A stretch of 64,000 nucleotides of DNA. Source: Clostridium paridis. GTDB lineage: Bacteria > Bacillota > Clostridia > Clostridiales > Clostridiaceae. The stretch's first letter is position 1; each line of letters begins with the position of its first letter. This document shows, one piece after another, positions 35,702 to 46,415 of the stretch. The position numbers and the translations under genes are program-made. The notes beneath the pieces are model-generated. The model was not told the origin of the DNA. It ran no database searches and worked only from the letters and a program-made list of their open reading frames with translations. Location of the stretch: the NCBI RefSeq assembly GCF_016765615.1, contig NZ_JAESWA010000029.1, positions 148,772 to 212,771 on the forward strand. The letters run 5' to 3'.

Positions 35702-36574
35702 ATGTTTGAAATATCATTTATAATAAATCATTCTAATATTGAGGATATTCTTGAAAAGTTAGAAGAGATAGGATTAAGTTCAACTTATTACGAAACTCCA
35801 TTCCAGGTTACAATTGATAACAATGGTTATGGATATTATGAAAAGGAAGATGAGGATGTTCTTTTAAAGGTATATCCTGACTGTGAAAGTGAAGATGAAT
35901 GTTTAAAAGTTATAGATAGAATTAAGAATACATTAAAGTTAGATGAAGATATTAATTTATCTGAAATAAATGAGGGAAATTGGCAAGAACCCTTCGAACC
36001 TGTAGATTTAAAAAATGGATGGGTTATAGGTGAGCCGTCTCTTACATTAGAAAACTATAAGAAAATAAATTTTGAGCCTCAGGGTTCCTTTGGCACAGGA
36101 TTACATGAAACTACTCAAGATATGCTTAGATTTATATTGGATTTAGATTTTAGTGATAAAAAAGTATTAGATCTAGGTGCTGGTTCAGGAATTCTTGGGA
36201 TTGGAGCTGCGCTAAAAAATGCAGCTAAAGTAGTTGCATTAGATATTAGAGATGTGACAATGGAGGTTATGCATAATGCAGCATTAAACAACCTAACTAA
36301 CGTAGAAGTATTAATAAAAGATGTTACAAAAGAAAAATTAGAGGTAAAAGAGAAATATGATGTTGTTTTTATAAACATAGGAGGGGAAGAAACCCTAGCT
36401 TCAATGGAACTAATTAATTCTGTAATAGAGTCTAATGGTATATTATTAGTATCTGGATTAGTAGAATGGAGTTATGAGGAAGTATTTAAACAAATAGAAG
36501 TTCAAGGGTATTCTTTAGTTAAAAAGACAAAAAGTAATGAATGGGTAACTTTATTTCTTCAAAGATCAATATAA
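35702..36574 (+). CDS. PrmA-like (ribosomal protein L11-type) methyltransferase
   Basis: A 290-residue class I SAM-dependent methyltransferase. The N-terminal ~110 residues resemble the substrate domain of PrmA. The segment FEPQGSFGTGLHETTQDML is the PrmA motif, followed by the SAM-binding VLDLGAGSGILGIGAALK. Clostridial prmA normally sits beside dnaJ; this copy stands among redox genes and may be a paralogue with a different protein target. It is followed 18 bp later by an EFR1 ferredoxin gene and may be cotranscribed with it. Confidence 0.8.
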   Translation: MFEISFIINHSNIEDILEKLEEIGLSSTYYETPFQVTIDNNGYGYYEKEDEDVLLKVYPDCESEDECLKVIDRIKNTLKLDEDINLSEINEGNWQEPFEPVDLKNGWVIGEPSLTLENYKKINFEPQGSFGTGLHETTQDMLRFILDLDFSDKKVLDLGAGSGILGIGAALKNAAKVVALDIRDVTMEVMHNAALNNLTNVEVLIKDVTKEKLEVKEKYDVVFINIGGEETLASMELINSVIESNGILLVSGLVEWSYEEVFKQIEVQGYSLVKKTKSNEWVTLFLQRSI

Positions 36575-36592
36575 TTAAGGGGAGTTTTTATA

Positions 36593-37357
36593 ATGAGTAG
36601 CAAGATATTTTATTTTTCGTCTACAGGTAATTCTTTATATGTTTCAAAAGAGATAGAAAATAGTTTGGAGAATTGCGAGCTTATTTCAATTCCGAAAGCT
36701 TTAAAAGAAGGTAAACTTGAATATGAAGCTGATGTGATAGGATTTGTATTTCCGCTTCATAGTTTTTCACTACCAATTTTAGTTAGAGAATTTATATCTA
36801 AAATAGTTATTAAGAATAATCCATATATATTTGCAGTGCAGGTAACTGGAGGAGGGCATTCAGACAACTCCTTTGCAGAAATAAATGAATTTTTAAAAGC
36901 TAGAAATAGAATAAATAATCATGCTGAAGTAAAATACATTTCAAATTATACAAGAATGGGATTAAATCCAACAGAAGAAAGAACAATTAAAGCAATTGAA
37001 GCAAATGAGGAACTATTAAGTAACTTTATAGTATCCTTAAAGAACAGAGAAATTAAGAATAAGGATTTTAAGAAAGGCTTTAGCAATTTAATGAATAAGG
37101 CCTGGAGAGAGTTATATAAAAATAAGGACAAAAGCTTTAATGTAAATGATAGTTGTATTAATTGTAGTATATGTGAAAGAATTTGCCCAACAGATAATAT
37201 CAAAATGGTGAATGAAAGACCAACCTGGAATGGTAAGTGTGTGGATTGCATGGCTTGTATAAATGCATGTCCTAAAAAAGCAATTAATCTAGGGAAGTCA
37301 ACAATAAGTAAAAATAGGTATAGAAATCCATATATAAAAATAGAAGAGTTAATTTAA
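36593..37357 (+). CDS. EFR1-family ferredoxin (flavodoxin plus 2[4Fe-4S])
   Basis: A 254-residue electron carrier. The N-terminal flavodoxin-like domain has the phosphate loop FSSTGNSLYVSK (residues ~8-19). The C-terminal region (~180-240) holds two [4Fe-4S] motifs: CINCSICERICP and CVDCMACINACP. This domain order is that of EFR1 ferredoxins, common in anaerobic clostridia; the partner enzymes are unknown. It lies between a methyltransferase and an aldehyde dehydrogenase gene, with gaps of 18 and 27 bp, so the three may form one operon. Confidence 0.9.
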   Translation: MSSKIFYFSSTGNSLYVSKEIENSLENCELISIPKALKEGKLEYEADVIGFVFPLHSFSLPILVREFISKIVIKNNPYIFAVQVTGGGHSDNSFAEINEFLKARNRINNHAEVKYISNYTRMGLNPTEERTIKAIEANEELLSNFIVSLKNREIKNKDFKKGFSNLMNKAWRELYKNKDKSFNVNDSCINCSICERICPTDNIKMVNERPTWNGKCVDCMACINACPKKAINLGKSTISKNRYRNPYIKIEELI

Positions 37358-37384
37358 ATAAACATTTAGAGGGAGTTTTAGTTT

Positions 37385-38773
37385 ATGAAGGAACTAAATA
37401 ACGAGGAAGTATTAAAAATCATTGAAAAACATAAAAAATACTTTAGAACTGGTGAAACAAGAAATATAGATTTTAGATTAAGTAAATTAAATGAACTTAA
37501 AAAAGTTATTAAGGAAAATGAAAGTTTAATTCTAGAAGCATTAAAAAAGGATTTAAATAAATCAGAATTTGATGGTTATGCTTCAGAAATAGGATACTTA
37601 TATGATAGTATTAAATATTTTACTAAGAACCTAAGGAAGTTAGCTAAAGTGAAGAAGGTTAAAACTCCGTTAGTTCATTTTGGTTCAAAAAGCTATGTAT
37701 ATTCAGAACCTTATGGAGTAGTCTTAATTATTGGGCCATTTAATTATCCTTTTCAACTAATATTTGAACCTTTAATTGGAGCTATAATTGCTGGAAACTG
37801 TGCAGTCATTAAGCCTTCAGAATTTACTCCAAATGTAACCAAGGTAGTAGAGAAAGTTATAAAAGAAACCTTTGAAGAGGAGTATGTCAGCGTTGTGCAA
37901 GGAGCAAGAGAAACTACATCAGCTTTAATTAATTCACCATTTGACTATATTTTCTTTACTGGAAGTGTTCCAGTTGGAAAGATAGTTATGGAAGCAGCTG
38001 CTAAAAATCTTGTGCCAGTAACTTTGGAATTAGGAGGAAAAAGTCCTTGTATAGTAGATAAGGAAGTAGATCTACATATAGCAGCTCAGAGAATTGTTTG
38101 GGGAAAGTTTATGAATGCAGGGCAGACTTGTGTAGCTCCTGATTATTTATTAGTCCATAAACAAATAAAAGCTAAGCTTATTGATAAAATATTAGAGCAG
38201 ATAGAATTATTTTATGGAATAGAGATAAAAACAAGTAATGACTTTGGGAGAATAGTTAATGAACGACAGTTTGATAGGCTTGTAGAGCTTATTGATGAAA
38301 AGAAAGTTGTGTTTGGAGGAAGAACACATAAAGATACTCTTTATATAGAACCAACTATTATGGATAATGTTACACTAGAGGATAAGGTAATGGAAGATGA
38401 AATCTTTGGACCTATACTACCTATATTAGAATATAACGATCTTGAAGAAGTAATAGATATGGTAAATTCTAAACCTAAGCCTCTAGCATTATACTTGTTT
38501 ACTGAAAATAAAGAAGTAGAGAGTAAGGTTATTGAGAATGTTTCTTATGGTGGTGGGTGTATTAATGATACGATGACACATTTAGTTACGCCTTACCTGC
38601 CTTTTGGTGGTGTTGGTAATTCAGGTATGGGATCATACCATGGTGTTAAGAGTTTTGAGACTTTTTCACATAAAAAAAGTGTTCTAAAGAAAAGTACAAA
38701 GATAAATATGAAATTTATTTTTCCTCCATATACAAAGGAAAAAGTAAGTTTATTAAGAAAAGTAATGAAGTAA
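37385..38773 (+). CDS. NAD(P)-dependent aldehyde dehydrogenase (class 3 type)
   Basis: A 462-residue cytosolic aldehyde dehydrogenase. The general-base Glu lies in TLELGGKSP and the catalytic Cys in NAGQTCVAPDY; the cofactor region includes GPFNYPF and FFTGSVPVGK. The short length and the C-terminal LPFGGVGNSGMGSYHG with a hydrophobic tail resemble the class 3/fatty-aldehyde group (YwdH-like). It oxidises medium or long aldehydes to acids; the natural substrate is unknown. A terminator follows. Confidence 0.93.
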   Translation: MKELNNEEVLKIIEKHKKYFRTGETRNIDFRLSKLNELKKVIKENESLILEALKKDLNKSEFDGYASEIGYLYDSIKYFTKNLRKLAKVKKVKTPLVHFGSKSYVYSEPYGVVLIIGPFNYPFQLIFEPLIGAIIAGNCAVIKPSEFTPNVTKVVEKVIKETFEEEYVSVVQGARETTSALINSPFDYIFFTGSVPVGKIVMEAAAKNLVPVTLELGGKSPCIVDKEVDLHIAAQRIVWGKFMNAGQTCVAPDYLLVHKQIKAKLIDKILEQIELFYGIEIKTSNDFGRIVNERQFDRLVELIDEKKVVFGGRTHKDTLYIEPTIMDNVTLEDKVMEDEIFGPILPILEYNDLEEVIDMVNSKPKPLALYLFTENKEVESKVIENVSYGGGCINDTMTHLVTPYLPFGGVGNSGMGSYHGVKSFETFSHKKSVLKKSTKINMKFIFPPYTKEKVSLLRKVMK

Positions 38774-38775
38774 AT

Positions 38776-38812
38776 AAGGTAGGGAATATTCAATATGAAT
38801 ATTCCCTACCTT
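38776..38812 (+). terminator. Terminator after the aldehyde dehydrogenase gene
   Basis: AAGGTAGGGAATATTC (38776-38791) pairs with GAATATTCCCTACCTT (38797-38812). The T tract beyond is weak. Confidence 0.75.
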
Positions 38813-38903
38813 ATTACATAATTGATATTTACATAATGAAAACTATATTATAGTATGAATTTAAAGATAATGATAATTAAGATCAACTAAGGAGGCGCAA
38901 TAA

Positions 38904-39533
38904 ATGAGTGAAATAGCAAAAAGATTAAATCAATGTAGGAAACCTACTGGAGAATTGGGAAAATTTGTGGTTGATGATATGAATCAAAATCATTATGAAT
39001 TAACAGGCTGGGGATTAGATAAACTTTCAATAAAAGAAGAGGATATTATTTTAGATATTGGCTGTGGTGGAGGAAGAACAGTTAATAGATTAGCTAGTTT
39101 ATCTAAGAATGGAAAGGTATTTGGAATTGATTATTCTCTAGATTGTGTTAGATGGGCAAATGAATTTAACAAGGAACTTATTGATGAGGGAAGAGTATAT
39201 ATATCTAACGCTAGTGTTAAAAAATTGCCATTTGATAATGAAAAGTTTGATATTATTACAGCAGTTGAGACTATATATTTCTGGCCAGACTTTTTAGCAA
39301 ATATAAAGGAAGTTCTTAGAGTTTTAAAAACAACTGGGAAATTCCTGATTATAAATGAAGTGTATTCAAGTGAGAGGTTCAAGGAGAGGAATGATGAGTT
39401 TTTAGCAACTGGAAAGATGAAAATTTACTCTCCAGAAGAATTAAAAGATTTATTAATGAAGGCTGGATATAACAATATATCTATTGATGTAATAGAAGAA
39501 AGAAATTGGCTAAGGGCAGTGGCAGAAAAATAG
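38904..39533 (+). CDS. Class I SAM-dependent methyltransferase
   Basis: A 209-residue methyltransferase. Motif I ILDIGCGGGRTVNRLA (~52-67), GIDYS (motif II) and AVETIYFWPD (motif IV) are clear. It matches the broad Methyltransf_11 group, and the substrate cannot be predicted. It is transcribed alone from a site with AAGGAGG and ends at a strong terminator. Confidence 0.85.
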   Translation: MSEIAKRLNQCRKPTGELGKFVVDDMNQNHYELTGWGLDKLSIKEEDIILDIGCGGGRTVNRLASLSKNGKVFGIDYSLDCVRWANEFNKELIDEGRVYISNASVKKLPFDNEKFDIITAVETIYFWPDFLANIKEVLRVLKTTGKFLIINEVYSSERFKERNDEFLATGKMKIYSPEELKDLLMKAGYNNISIDVIEERNWLRAVAEK

Positions 39534-39542
39534 TGAATTAAG

Positions 39543-39580
39543 AAGATGTAGTAAATAAATAGTATTACTACATCTTTTTA
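39543..39580 (+). terminator. Terminator after the methyltransferase gene
   Basis: AAGATGTAGTAA (39543-39554) pairs with TTACTACATCTT (39565-39576), followed by T. Confidence 0.88.
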
Positions 39581-41329
<1,749 letters not shown>

Positions 41330-41348
41330 AAACTACAAAAATTAGCTA

Positions 41349-41411
41349 GGGACGGTTAACAATAATAGACATAATGTGCAAGCATTATTGTGAAAAGTTG
41401 TTAACCGTCCC
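41349..41411. repeat. Dispersed palindromic repeat, copy 1
   Basis: GGGACGGTTAACAA (41349-41362) and TTGTTAACCGTCCC (41398-41411) form a 14-bp perfect inverted repeat around a partly self-complementary core (ACATAATG/CATTATTGT). The same arms occur at 54045-54133 and, as a single arm, at 59718. It begins 19 bp after the beta-glucosidase stop. Confidence 0.85.
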
Positions 41412-41548
41412 AAATTTGATGATAAAAACACAATAAAATTCTTAACAATTACTTATTTTTTTATTTTAGTATAGTAATAGGAATGTTAATTTGATAAATT
41501 AGTAATATAGAATAAAAATTTATCGAAAATGTGCAGGGAGAGGGTAAT

Positions 41549-42568
41549 TTGAATTTTATTGAAAAGAATTTAACCAGTAACACATTTAAAAGAGTTATGG
41601 CACTTTTGTTTTTAGGTTTAATATTATTTTTATTTAGAGATTTTATGTCTTTGATATTTTTAACGTTAATTGAAACTATAGTTGTTTTAGATATATCAAA
41701 GCTTATTCATAAAAAGTTAGGGTTCAAAAAGGTATTAAGTAAAAAGATTACGAATATTATTTCATTCTTTTTGGTACTTTTAGGTATAGTTGGTTTCCTA
41801 TTGTTTTTCATTCCAGACATAGTAAATCAAGTTAATCTAATAATAACCCAGTTTAAGGATTTTGATTTTTCAACCCTTACATCTCTTTTAGAAAAATATA
41901 ATATTAACATAGATCAAGAAACAATTATGAAAGGTGTTTCAAGTATCAATGGTCTCACATTTAAAACATTTAACTATGTTAAATCTACAGGCGTTAACAT
42001 AGGACTATCATTTTTATTAACATTTATGTACATACTTGAAGAAGATAAGCTTAGAAGATTCTTTACTAGATTTGAAAAAGGAAGAAGTAAATTTTTATAT
42101 ACCTACTATAAAAATCTTGCAAAGAAATTTATGAAGTCTTTTGTAGTTGTAATTGAGATGCAGCTAGTTATATCTTTTATAAACTCTGCATTATCATGTA
42201 TAGTACTTAGTTTATTAGGATTCAACAATGTTTTTATTTTAGGCTTAATGATGTTTATGTTAGGATTAATACCAGTACTTGGAGTAATAATTTCATTTAT
42301 TCCCCTTGGAATATGCGCATTCCAAGTTGGTGGAATTTCAAAAGTTATTTCAGTTTTAGTAATGATAATTGCTCTACACATGTTAGAAAGTTACATTTTG
42401 AATCCAAAGATTATGTCTACAGCTGTAAACTTACCTATATTTATTACATTTGCTGTTTTGATTTTATCAGAGCATTTTATAGGTCCATGGGGAATGATAA
42501 TAGGTATTCCTATATTTGTATTCTTAATTGAATTGGTAAGTGGAGAAGATAGTGAAATAAGTATTTAG
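41549..42568 (+). CDS. AI-2E family transporter
   Basis: A 339-residue integral membrane protein with about seven to eight helices. The C-terminal region contains GLIPVLGVIISFIPLGI and EHFIGPWGMIIGIP, typical of PF01594. Members export diverse small molecules or ions, including Na+(Li+)/H+ antiport and AI-2 efflux; the name does not prove AI-2 transport. TTG 41549 is preferred because GGGAGAGGG lies just upstream; GTG 41531 would place the ribosome site inside the coding region. A strong terminator follows. Confidence 0.88.
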   Translation: MNFIEKNLTSNTFKRVMALLFLGLILFLFRDFMSLIFLTLIETIVVLDISKLIHKKLGFKKVLSKKITNIISFFLVLLGIVGFLLFFIPDIVNQVNLIITQFKDFDFSTLTSLLEKYNINIDQETIMKGVSSINGLTFKTFNYVKSTGVNIGLSFLLTFMYILEEDKLRRFFTRFEKGRSKFLYTYYKNLAKKFMKSFVVVIEMQLVISFINSALSCIVLSLLGFNNVFILGLMMFMLGLIPVLGVIISFIPLGICAFQVGGISKVISVLVMIIALHMLESYILNPKIMSTAVNLPIFITFAVLILSEHFIGPWGMIIGIPIFVFLIELVSGEDSEISI

Positions 42569-42574
42569 ATAATG

Positions 42575-42618
42575 AGTTGGTATTTTCAGTGTTTTATAAC
42601 TGAATACCAACTTTTTTA
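42575..42618 (+). terminator. Terminator after the AI-2E transporter gene
   Basis: AGTTGGTATT...CAG pairs with CTG...AATACCAACT, then TTTTTT. Confidence 0.9.
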
Positions 42619-42673
42619 TTTTATAAATTTGGGTATAAGAGCATTCTTTTATATTTCAATATATTTCAAATTA

Positions 42674-42682
42674 TGGTATAAT
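42674..42682 (+). promoter_or_regulatory. Extended -10 promoter of the ATP-grasp operon
   Basis: TGGTATAAT (42674-42682) is a perfect extended -10 element, 32 bases before the first start codon, with TTTCAA at 42654-42659 as a weak -35. Confidence 0.65.
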
Positions 42683-42714
42683 ATATTCCATTATTAAGTG
42701 GAAGGGGAATAAAA

Positions 42715-42885
42715 ATGAAGTGTTATATTTATTTAACAGCGGGCTCATATAACAATGAAAAACCTGAGATTTCATTAGATGTATATTCTGTTAGAAGAGA
42801 TGGAGATTATCTTATGATAGAGGATACAAATGGATATAATCATATAGTAAATATGATTGAAGTTTTTGCGGTTACTTATAAATAA
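42715..42885 (+). CDS. 56-residue protein, first gene of the ATP-grasp operon (unknown)
   Basis: ATG 42715 follows AAGGGGA with a suitable spacer, directly downstream of a good promoter. The 56-residue product (MKCYIYLTAG...VFAVTYK) looks like a compact beta-strand-rich domain without signal peptide or membrane helix. It ends 29 bp before the next gene. The promoter, ribosome site and position make it very likely real. No family is recognised. Confidence 0.65.
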   Translation: MKCYIYLTAGSYNNEKPEISLDVYSVRRDGDYLMIEDTNGYNHIVNMIEVFAVTYK

Positions 42886-42914
42886 TTCCAAGTTTCTTAG
42901 AAAGGTAAAACACC

Positions 42915-43544
42915 ATGGAAAAAGTTGATATGTATACAGTTTATGAGAATTGGAAACGTGGATTAGATAGATTTAGATGGCAGTTGATTTCAACCCCCTT
43001 TGCATCTTCAAAGGAGTTTGTAGAGGAACTTGATTTATCTGAATCTATAATGAAAAAAAGTATGTCAAAGATTATTCCAACATCAATTTTAGAATTAATA
43101 AAAGAACAAAAAGAAAATCAAGTTTTATTGATAGATTTAAAGGGTGAAGATAACTTAGATTTAGCATTAGAGTTAAATGTAAACTTTGGAATCACGCCAG
43201 TTTTAGTATTTGCACATATATTTCATAAGAAGGCTATAGTCGGTTCTAAAGAATTGCTTATTAAGCTTATAAAATATTCTTATGATATAAAAAACATAGA
43301 AAATAAATATGCATTATTACTTGATTACAATAGATTTAGTGATAAAGAATTTCCTAAAAGGGAGTATTTTAACAATCAATATAGATTAACTGAAGAAGAA
43401 ATGCCGTATTCAGAAGATCTTAATCAGTGGGGAATTGATGAGGTGATTATTGTCTCAGAGAGTCCAATGAAGATTGACTTAAAAGAATATGTTGAGTATT
43501 TAGAAAATAATAATATTAAAGTAAAAGTAAATTTAATTAATTAA
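42915..43544 (+). CDS. Unknown 209-residue protein of the ATP-grasp operon
   Basis: A soluble, slightly acidic protein without signal peptide or membrane helix. The N-terminal part (YENWKRGLDRFRWQLISTPF) has several aromatic residues. The middle (~75-120, LLIDLKGEDNLDLALELNVNFGITPVLVFAHIF) alternates strands and helices, as in Rossmann-like folds, but no cofactor motif stands out. It is 29 bp after the 56-residue gene and 14 bp before the lipoprotein gene, so it belongs to the operon. Function unknown. Confidence 0.75.
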   Translation: MEKVDMYTVYENWKRGLDRFRWQLISTPFASSKEFVEELDLSESIMKKSMSKIIPTSILELIKEQKENQVLLIDLKGEDNLDLALELNVNFGITPVLVFAHIFHKKAIVGSKELLIKLIKYSYDIKNIENKYALLLDYNRFSDKEFPKREYFNNQYRLTEEEMPYSEDLNQWGIDEVIIVSESPMKIDLKEYVEYLENNNIKVKVNLIN

Positions 43545-43558
43545 ATAGAGGAGATAAT

Positions 43559-43921
43559 ATGGACAAGACATGGAAAAAGAAAGCTTTATCGCTAGCTTTA
43601 ATGACTACCGTTACAGTAGGAGCGCCTACAGTACTATTAGGGTGTGAGAGTACTCCAAAAGTTAATGAAGTAGCAACAGAGGATAATCAAGATGATGCTT
43701 ATCATGGAACTGGACAAGAACCATTTATGTTCCCAGAAACAGACAAAAGTAAATCAGCTTTAAGAGAAGATGAGATAGTATCTCATTACACCTATGTAAA
43801 CTATAGAAGTATCGGATGGACTGCTTGGCAAGGGGCAAAGGATAACACTAATATTACTTCTTCAGAAGAGGGGAAAAGTAAAGGTTATTCCTCATTTATA
43901 AGATCAAGTGCTGGAGCTTAG
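43559..43921 (+). CDS. Small predicted lipoprotein, possible ligase substrate
   Basis: A 120-residue secreted protein. Residues 1-28 form a basic/hydrophobic signal with lipobox LLGC (Cys29). The mature part is acidic and polar, with aromatic residues (YTYVNYRSIGWTAWQG), and ends in a small-residue tail, YSSFIRSSAGA. It sits 20 bp before the tandem ATP-grasp ligase gene. In enterobacteria a lipoprotein with a Ser/Gly-rich C-terminus (YgiB/YjfM) is likewise encoded next to a GspS-like ligase (YgiC/YjfC). The C-terminus may thus be the ligase's substrate; this is a hypothesis. Confidence 0.7.
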   Translation: MDKTWKKKALSLALMTTVTVGAPTVLLGCESTPKVNEVATEDNQDDAYHGTGQEPFMFPETDKSKSALREDEIVSHYTYVNYRSIGWTAWQGAKDNTNITSSEEGKSKGYSSFIRSSAGA

Positions 43922-43941
43922 GATAAGGGAAGGATAATTAT

Positions 43942-46371
43942 ATGTATAAGAATTATTGGGATAAACTCCTTTTTGAATATAAGCTTATACATTCAAAAAG
44001 AATAAAGAACATATATTCAGATGTTCCATATTTTATGGAGAAAGAAATTTATGGCGAATTTATTAATACTGCCAAAATTATTAATAATATAGCAGTTAAA
44101 ATACAAAATGGAATAAATTCAGAGTTTCAAGATTTTAAAAGTTATATACCCCCCTTTAAATATATTAATGAAATATTGTCATTGAGACGAGAAGGCATTC
44201 CAATATTCTGGAGCAGATTTGATGGCTTTATTAGGGAAGATAATGAGGAGAAGAAAGTATTTTATAGCGAACTAAATTATGATAAACCTTGTGCTCAAAG
44301 AGAATGCATGGTAGCAGAGGAAACATTAAAGGGTTATGGAAATATAAATGAAGGGTTTTTAGAGAAATTCATAAATAATTTTTACAAGATAAAAGATAAG
44401 TATTATAAAAGCTCGAGGATTAAAGTGGCATTACTTGTGGATCCGACTCATTATGAGGAAACACATTTAGCCATGCTTTTTATTGAGAAATTAAGAAATC
44501 AAGATATTGAACTAATATTAAGCTCAGCAGAAAACATATATGTAGATAATGCAGAAGTGTTTTGTTTTCAAGAAAAAATCGATATTATTTTAAGATTATA
44601 TCCAACAGAATATTTATACGAAATTCCAGACTTCTTAGATATTTTAAAATTATTTGATCAAGGAAAGATATTGATTTTAAATGATCCTAGAGTAATTATT
44701 GCTCAATGCAAAAATCTTTATACATATCTTTGGGTTTTAGTTGAAAACAAGGATACAAGGCTTAATGATAGAGAAAGAAAGGCTGTAATAGACTCTTTGC
44801 CTTATACAGAAATTTTAACTGATAAAAATTTAACTCAAGCCTTAAAAAACAAGAACAATTACGTAATTAAGCCTGTTTATGGAAGATATAGTGATGATGT
44901 GTTTATAGGAAAGCTATATAGTGATGAAGAATGGAAAGAGGCTATTAATTATATTAAAACTTCTAAAATTGAAAAACCATATATTATACAAGAATTTATA
45001 AAGCAGAAGCAGGAAACAACATATTATTATGATGGAGAATTCAGAATTCCAAAGGATGGATACGGAAACTTTGGGATATATTTTTCTTTAGATGAAGTGA
45101 TTGGTACATGCGTAAGGTGGAATCCAGACTATCTTACAAATGATGAGTATACCTGGTTTACACCAATTGGAATTGAAGAAAATAAGTTTAGCTTAACTCC
45201 AGAATATTTTAAGTTTAAAGAAATAGATTCAAGAATAGTAGTAGAAGGAGAATTTTCAGGCTTAAATATATGGAATAAGGAATATATTAATACTTCCATT
45301 GGAGTGTTAGATGAAAATAAATTAAACGAACTCAAATATGCTACAGAGGAACTTTCTAAAATATTTGTTAAAACAAGAGATTATATTAAGCAGAATATTG
45401 ATGTCTTAAAAGATATATTAAGTATTGATGGGTTAGAAGAAGTAATTAAGAAAGATAAATGTGAAGAACTTACATTTCTAGGAAGAATGGACTGGGCTCT
45501 AGATATTTACAACAATTGGAGACTTCTAGAATTTAATGCAGAGACCCCAGCAGGGGTTGCTGAAGCAATTTTTGTTGAAGAGATATTGTTTGATGAAATA
45601 GAAAAAAGAACTTCAAATCTAGAAGGCGTAAGAAGAATAAATGAAAATTTGAAAGAGATGATATTGCAAGAGGGAAAGAAAATAATTGACAGTTATAACT
45701 TAAATAATCCTACAATAGGGTTTATTTCTTTAACCTATTATGAAGATTGGGTAAATACAAATGCTATATATAAAATATTTAAAGAAAAATATAATTGTAT
45801 TTATGGAAATATTGAAGACATAGAAGTAAGAACTGATGGTCTTTATATATATAATGAAAAGATTGATGTTGTATTTAGGTATTATCCACTCGACTGGATG
45901 AAGGATGAGGAAGATATTGAATATAGTAAGTTGTTAGAAATAGCATCTGAAAAAGTATTTTTCTTAAATCCTGCAAATACAATAATAACGCAATCAAAAG
46001 CATTATTCCCAATTATATTTGAACTTATAAAAAATAAGTTTTATACAAGTAGGGAAGAGGAGATTATTAGGAAGTATATTCCACATACAACCTTTGATAT
46101 TGAAGAATTAGTGAGCAATGATTTTTTCATAAAGCCTTTGCTCGGAAGAGAAGGAACTAAAGTTGTTCCAAGCTATAAGCTTAAGGAAATTCCTGATGAA
46201 GATATTGTGTTTCAACAAAGCGTATTAATGAAGACTTGTGGAGATAAAAAATATGTGATATTTGGAACATATGTTACTGGAAGTAGTTTTGCTGGCATTT
46301 ATACTAGATTAGGTGAGGAAGTAACGACAAAAGAATGCTCTTACATTCCATTAACGACAAAGGTATTATAA
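43942..46371 (+). CDS. Tandem glutathionylspermidine-synthetase-like ATP-grasp protein
   Basis: An 809-residue protein made of two related ATP-grasp ligase modules in one chain. Matching landmarks are FWSRFDG (89-95) and FLGRMDW (512-518); SELNYDKP and LEFNAETP; IDIILRLYP (Asp214) and IDVVFRYYP (Asp642); LNDPRVIIAQCKNL and LNPANTIITQSKAL; and VIKPVYGR (Lys310) and FIKPLLGRE (Lys731). The offset is ~420-428 residues throughout. The fold is that of YgiC and the glutathionylspermidine synthetase C-domain, which join a carboxylate to an amine using ATP. The second module is closer to the consensus. No amidase domain is present. The substrate is unknown; the neighbouring lipoprotein is a candidate. 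Confidence 0.85.
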   Translation: MYKNYWDKLLFEYKLIHSKRIKNIYSDVPYFMEKEIYGEFINTAKIINNIAVKIQNGINSEFQDFKSYIPPFKYINEILSLRREGIPIFWSRFDGFIREDNEEKKVFYSELNYDKPCAQRECMVAEETLKGYGNINEGFLEKFINNFYKIKDKYYKSSRIKVALLVDPTHYEETHLAMLFIEKLRNQDIELILSSAENIYVDNAEVFCFQEKIDIILRLYPTEYLYEIPDFLDILKLFDQGKILILNDPRVIIAQCKNLYTYLWVLVENKDTRLNDRERKAVIDSLPYTEILTDKNLTQALKNKNNYVIKPVYGRYSDDVFIGKLYSDEEWKEAINYIKTSKIEKPYIIQEFIKQKQETTYYYDGEFRIPKDGYGNFGIYFSLDEVIGTCVRWNPDYLTNDEYTWFTPIGIEENKFSLTPEYFKFKEIDSRIVVEGEFSGLNIWNKEYINTSIGVLDENKLNELKYATEELSKIFVKTRDYIKQNIDVLKDILSIDGLEEVIKKDKCEELTFLGRMDWALDIYNNWRLLEFNAETPAGVAEAIFVEEILFDEIEKRTSNLEGVRRINENLKEMILQEGKKIIDSYNLNNPTIGFISLTYYEDWVNTNAIYKIFKEKYNCIYGNIEDIEVRTDGLYIYNEKIDVVFRYYPLDWMKDEEDIEYSKLLEIASEKVFFLNPANTIITQSKALFPIIFELIKNKFYTSREEEIIRKYIPHTTFDIEELVSNDFFIKPLLGREGTKVVPSYKLKEIPDEDIVFQQSVLMKTCGDKKYVIFGTYVTGSSFAGIYTRLGEEVTTKECSYIPLTTKVL

Positions 46372-46415
46372 GACATAAATTAAGACCCTATAATAAGGAG
46401 TAAAGAAGGGGTAGT

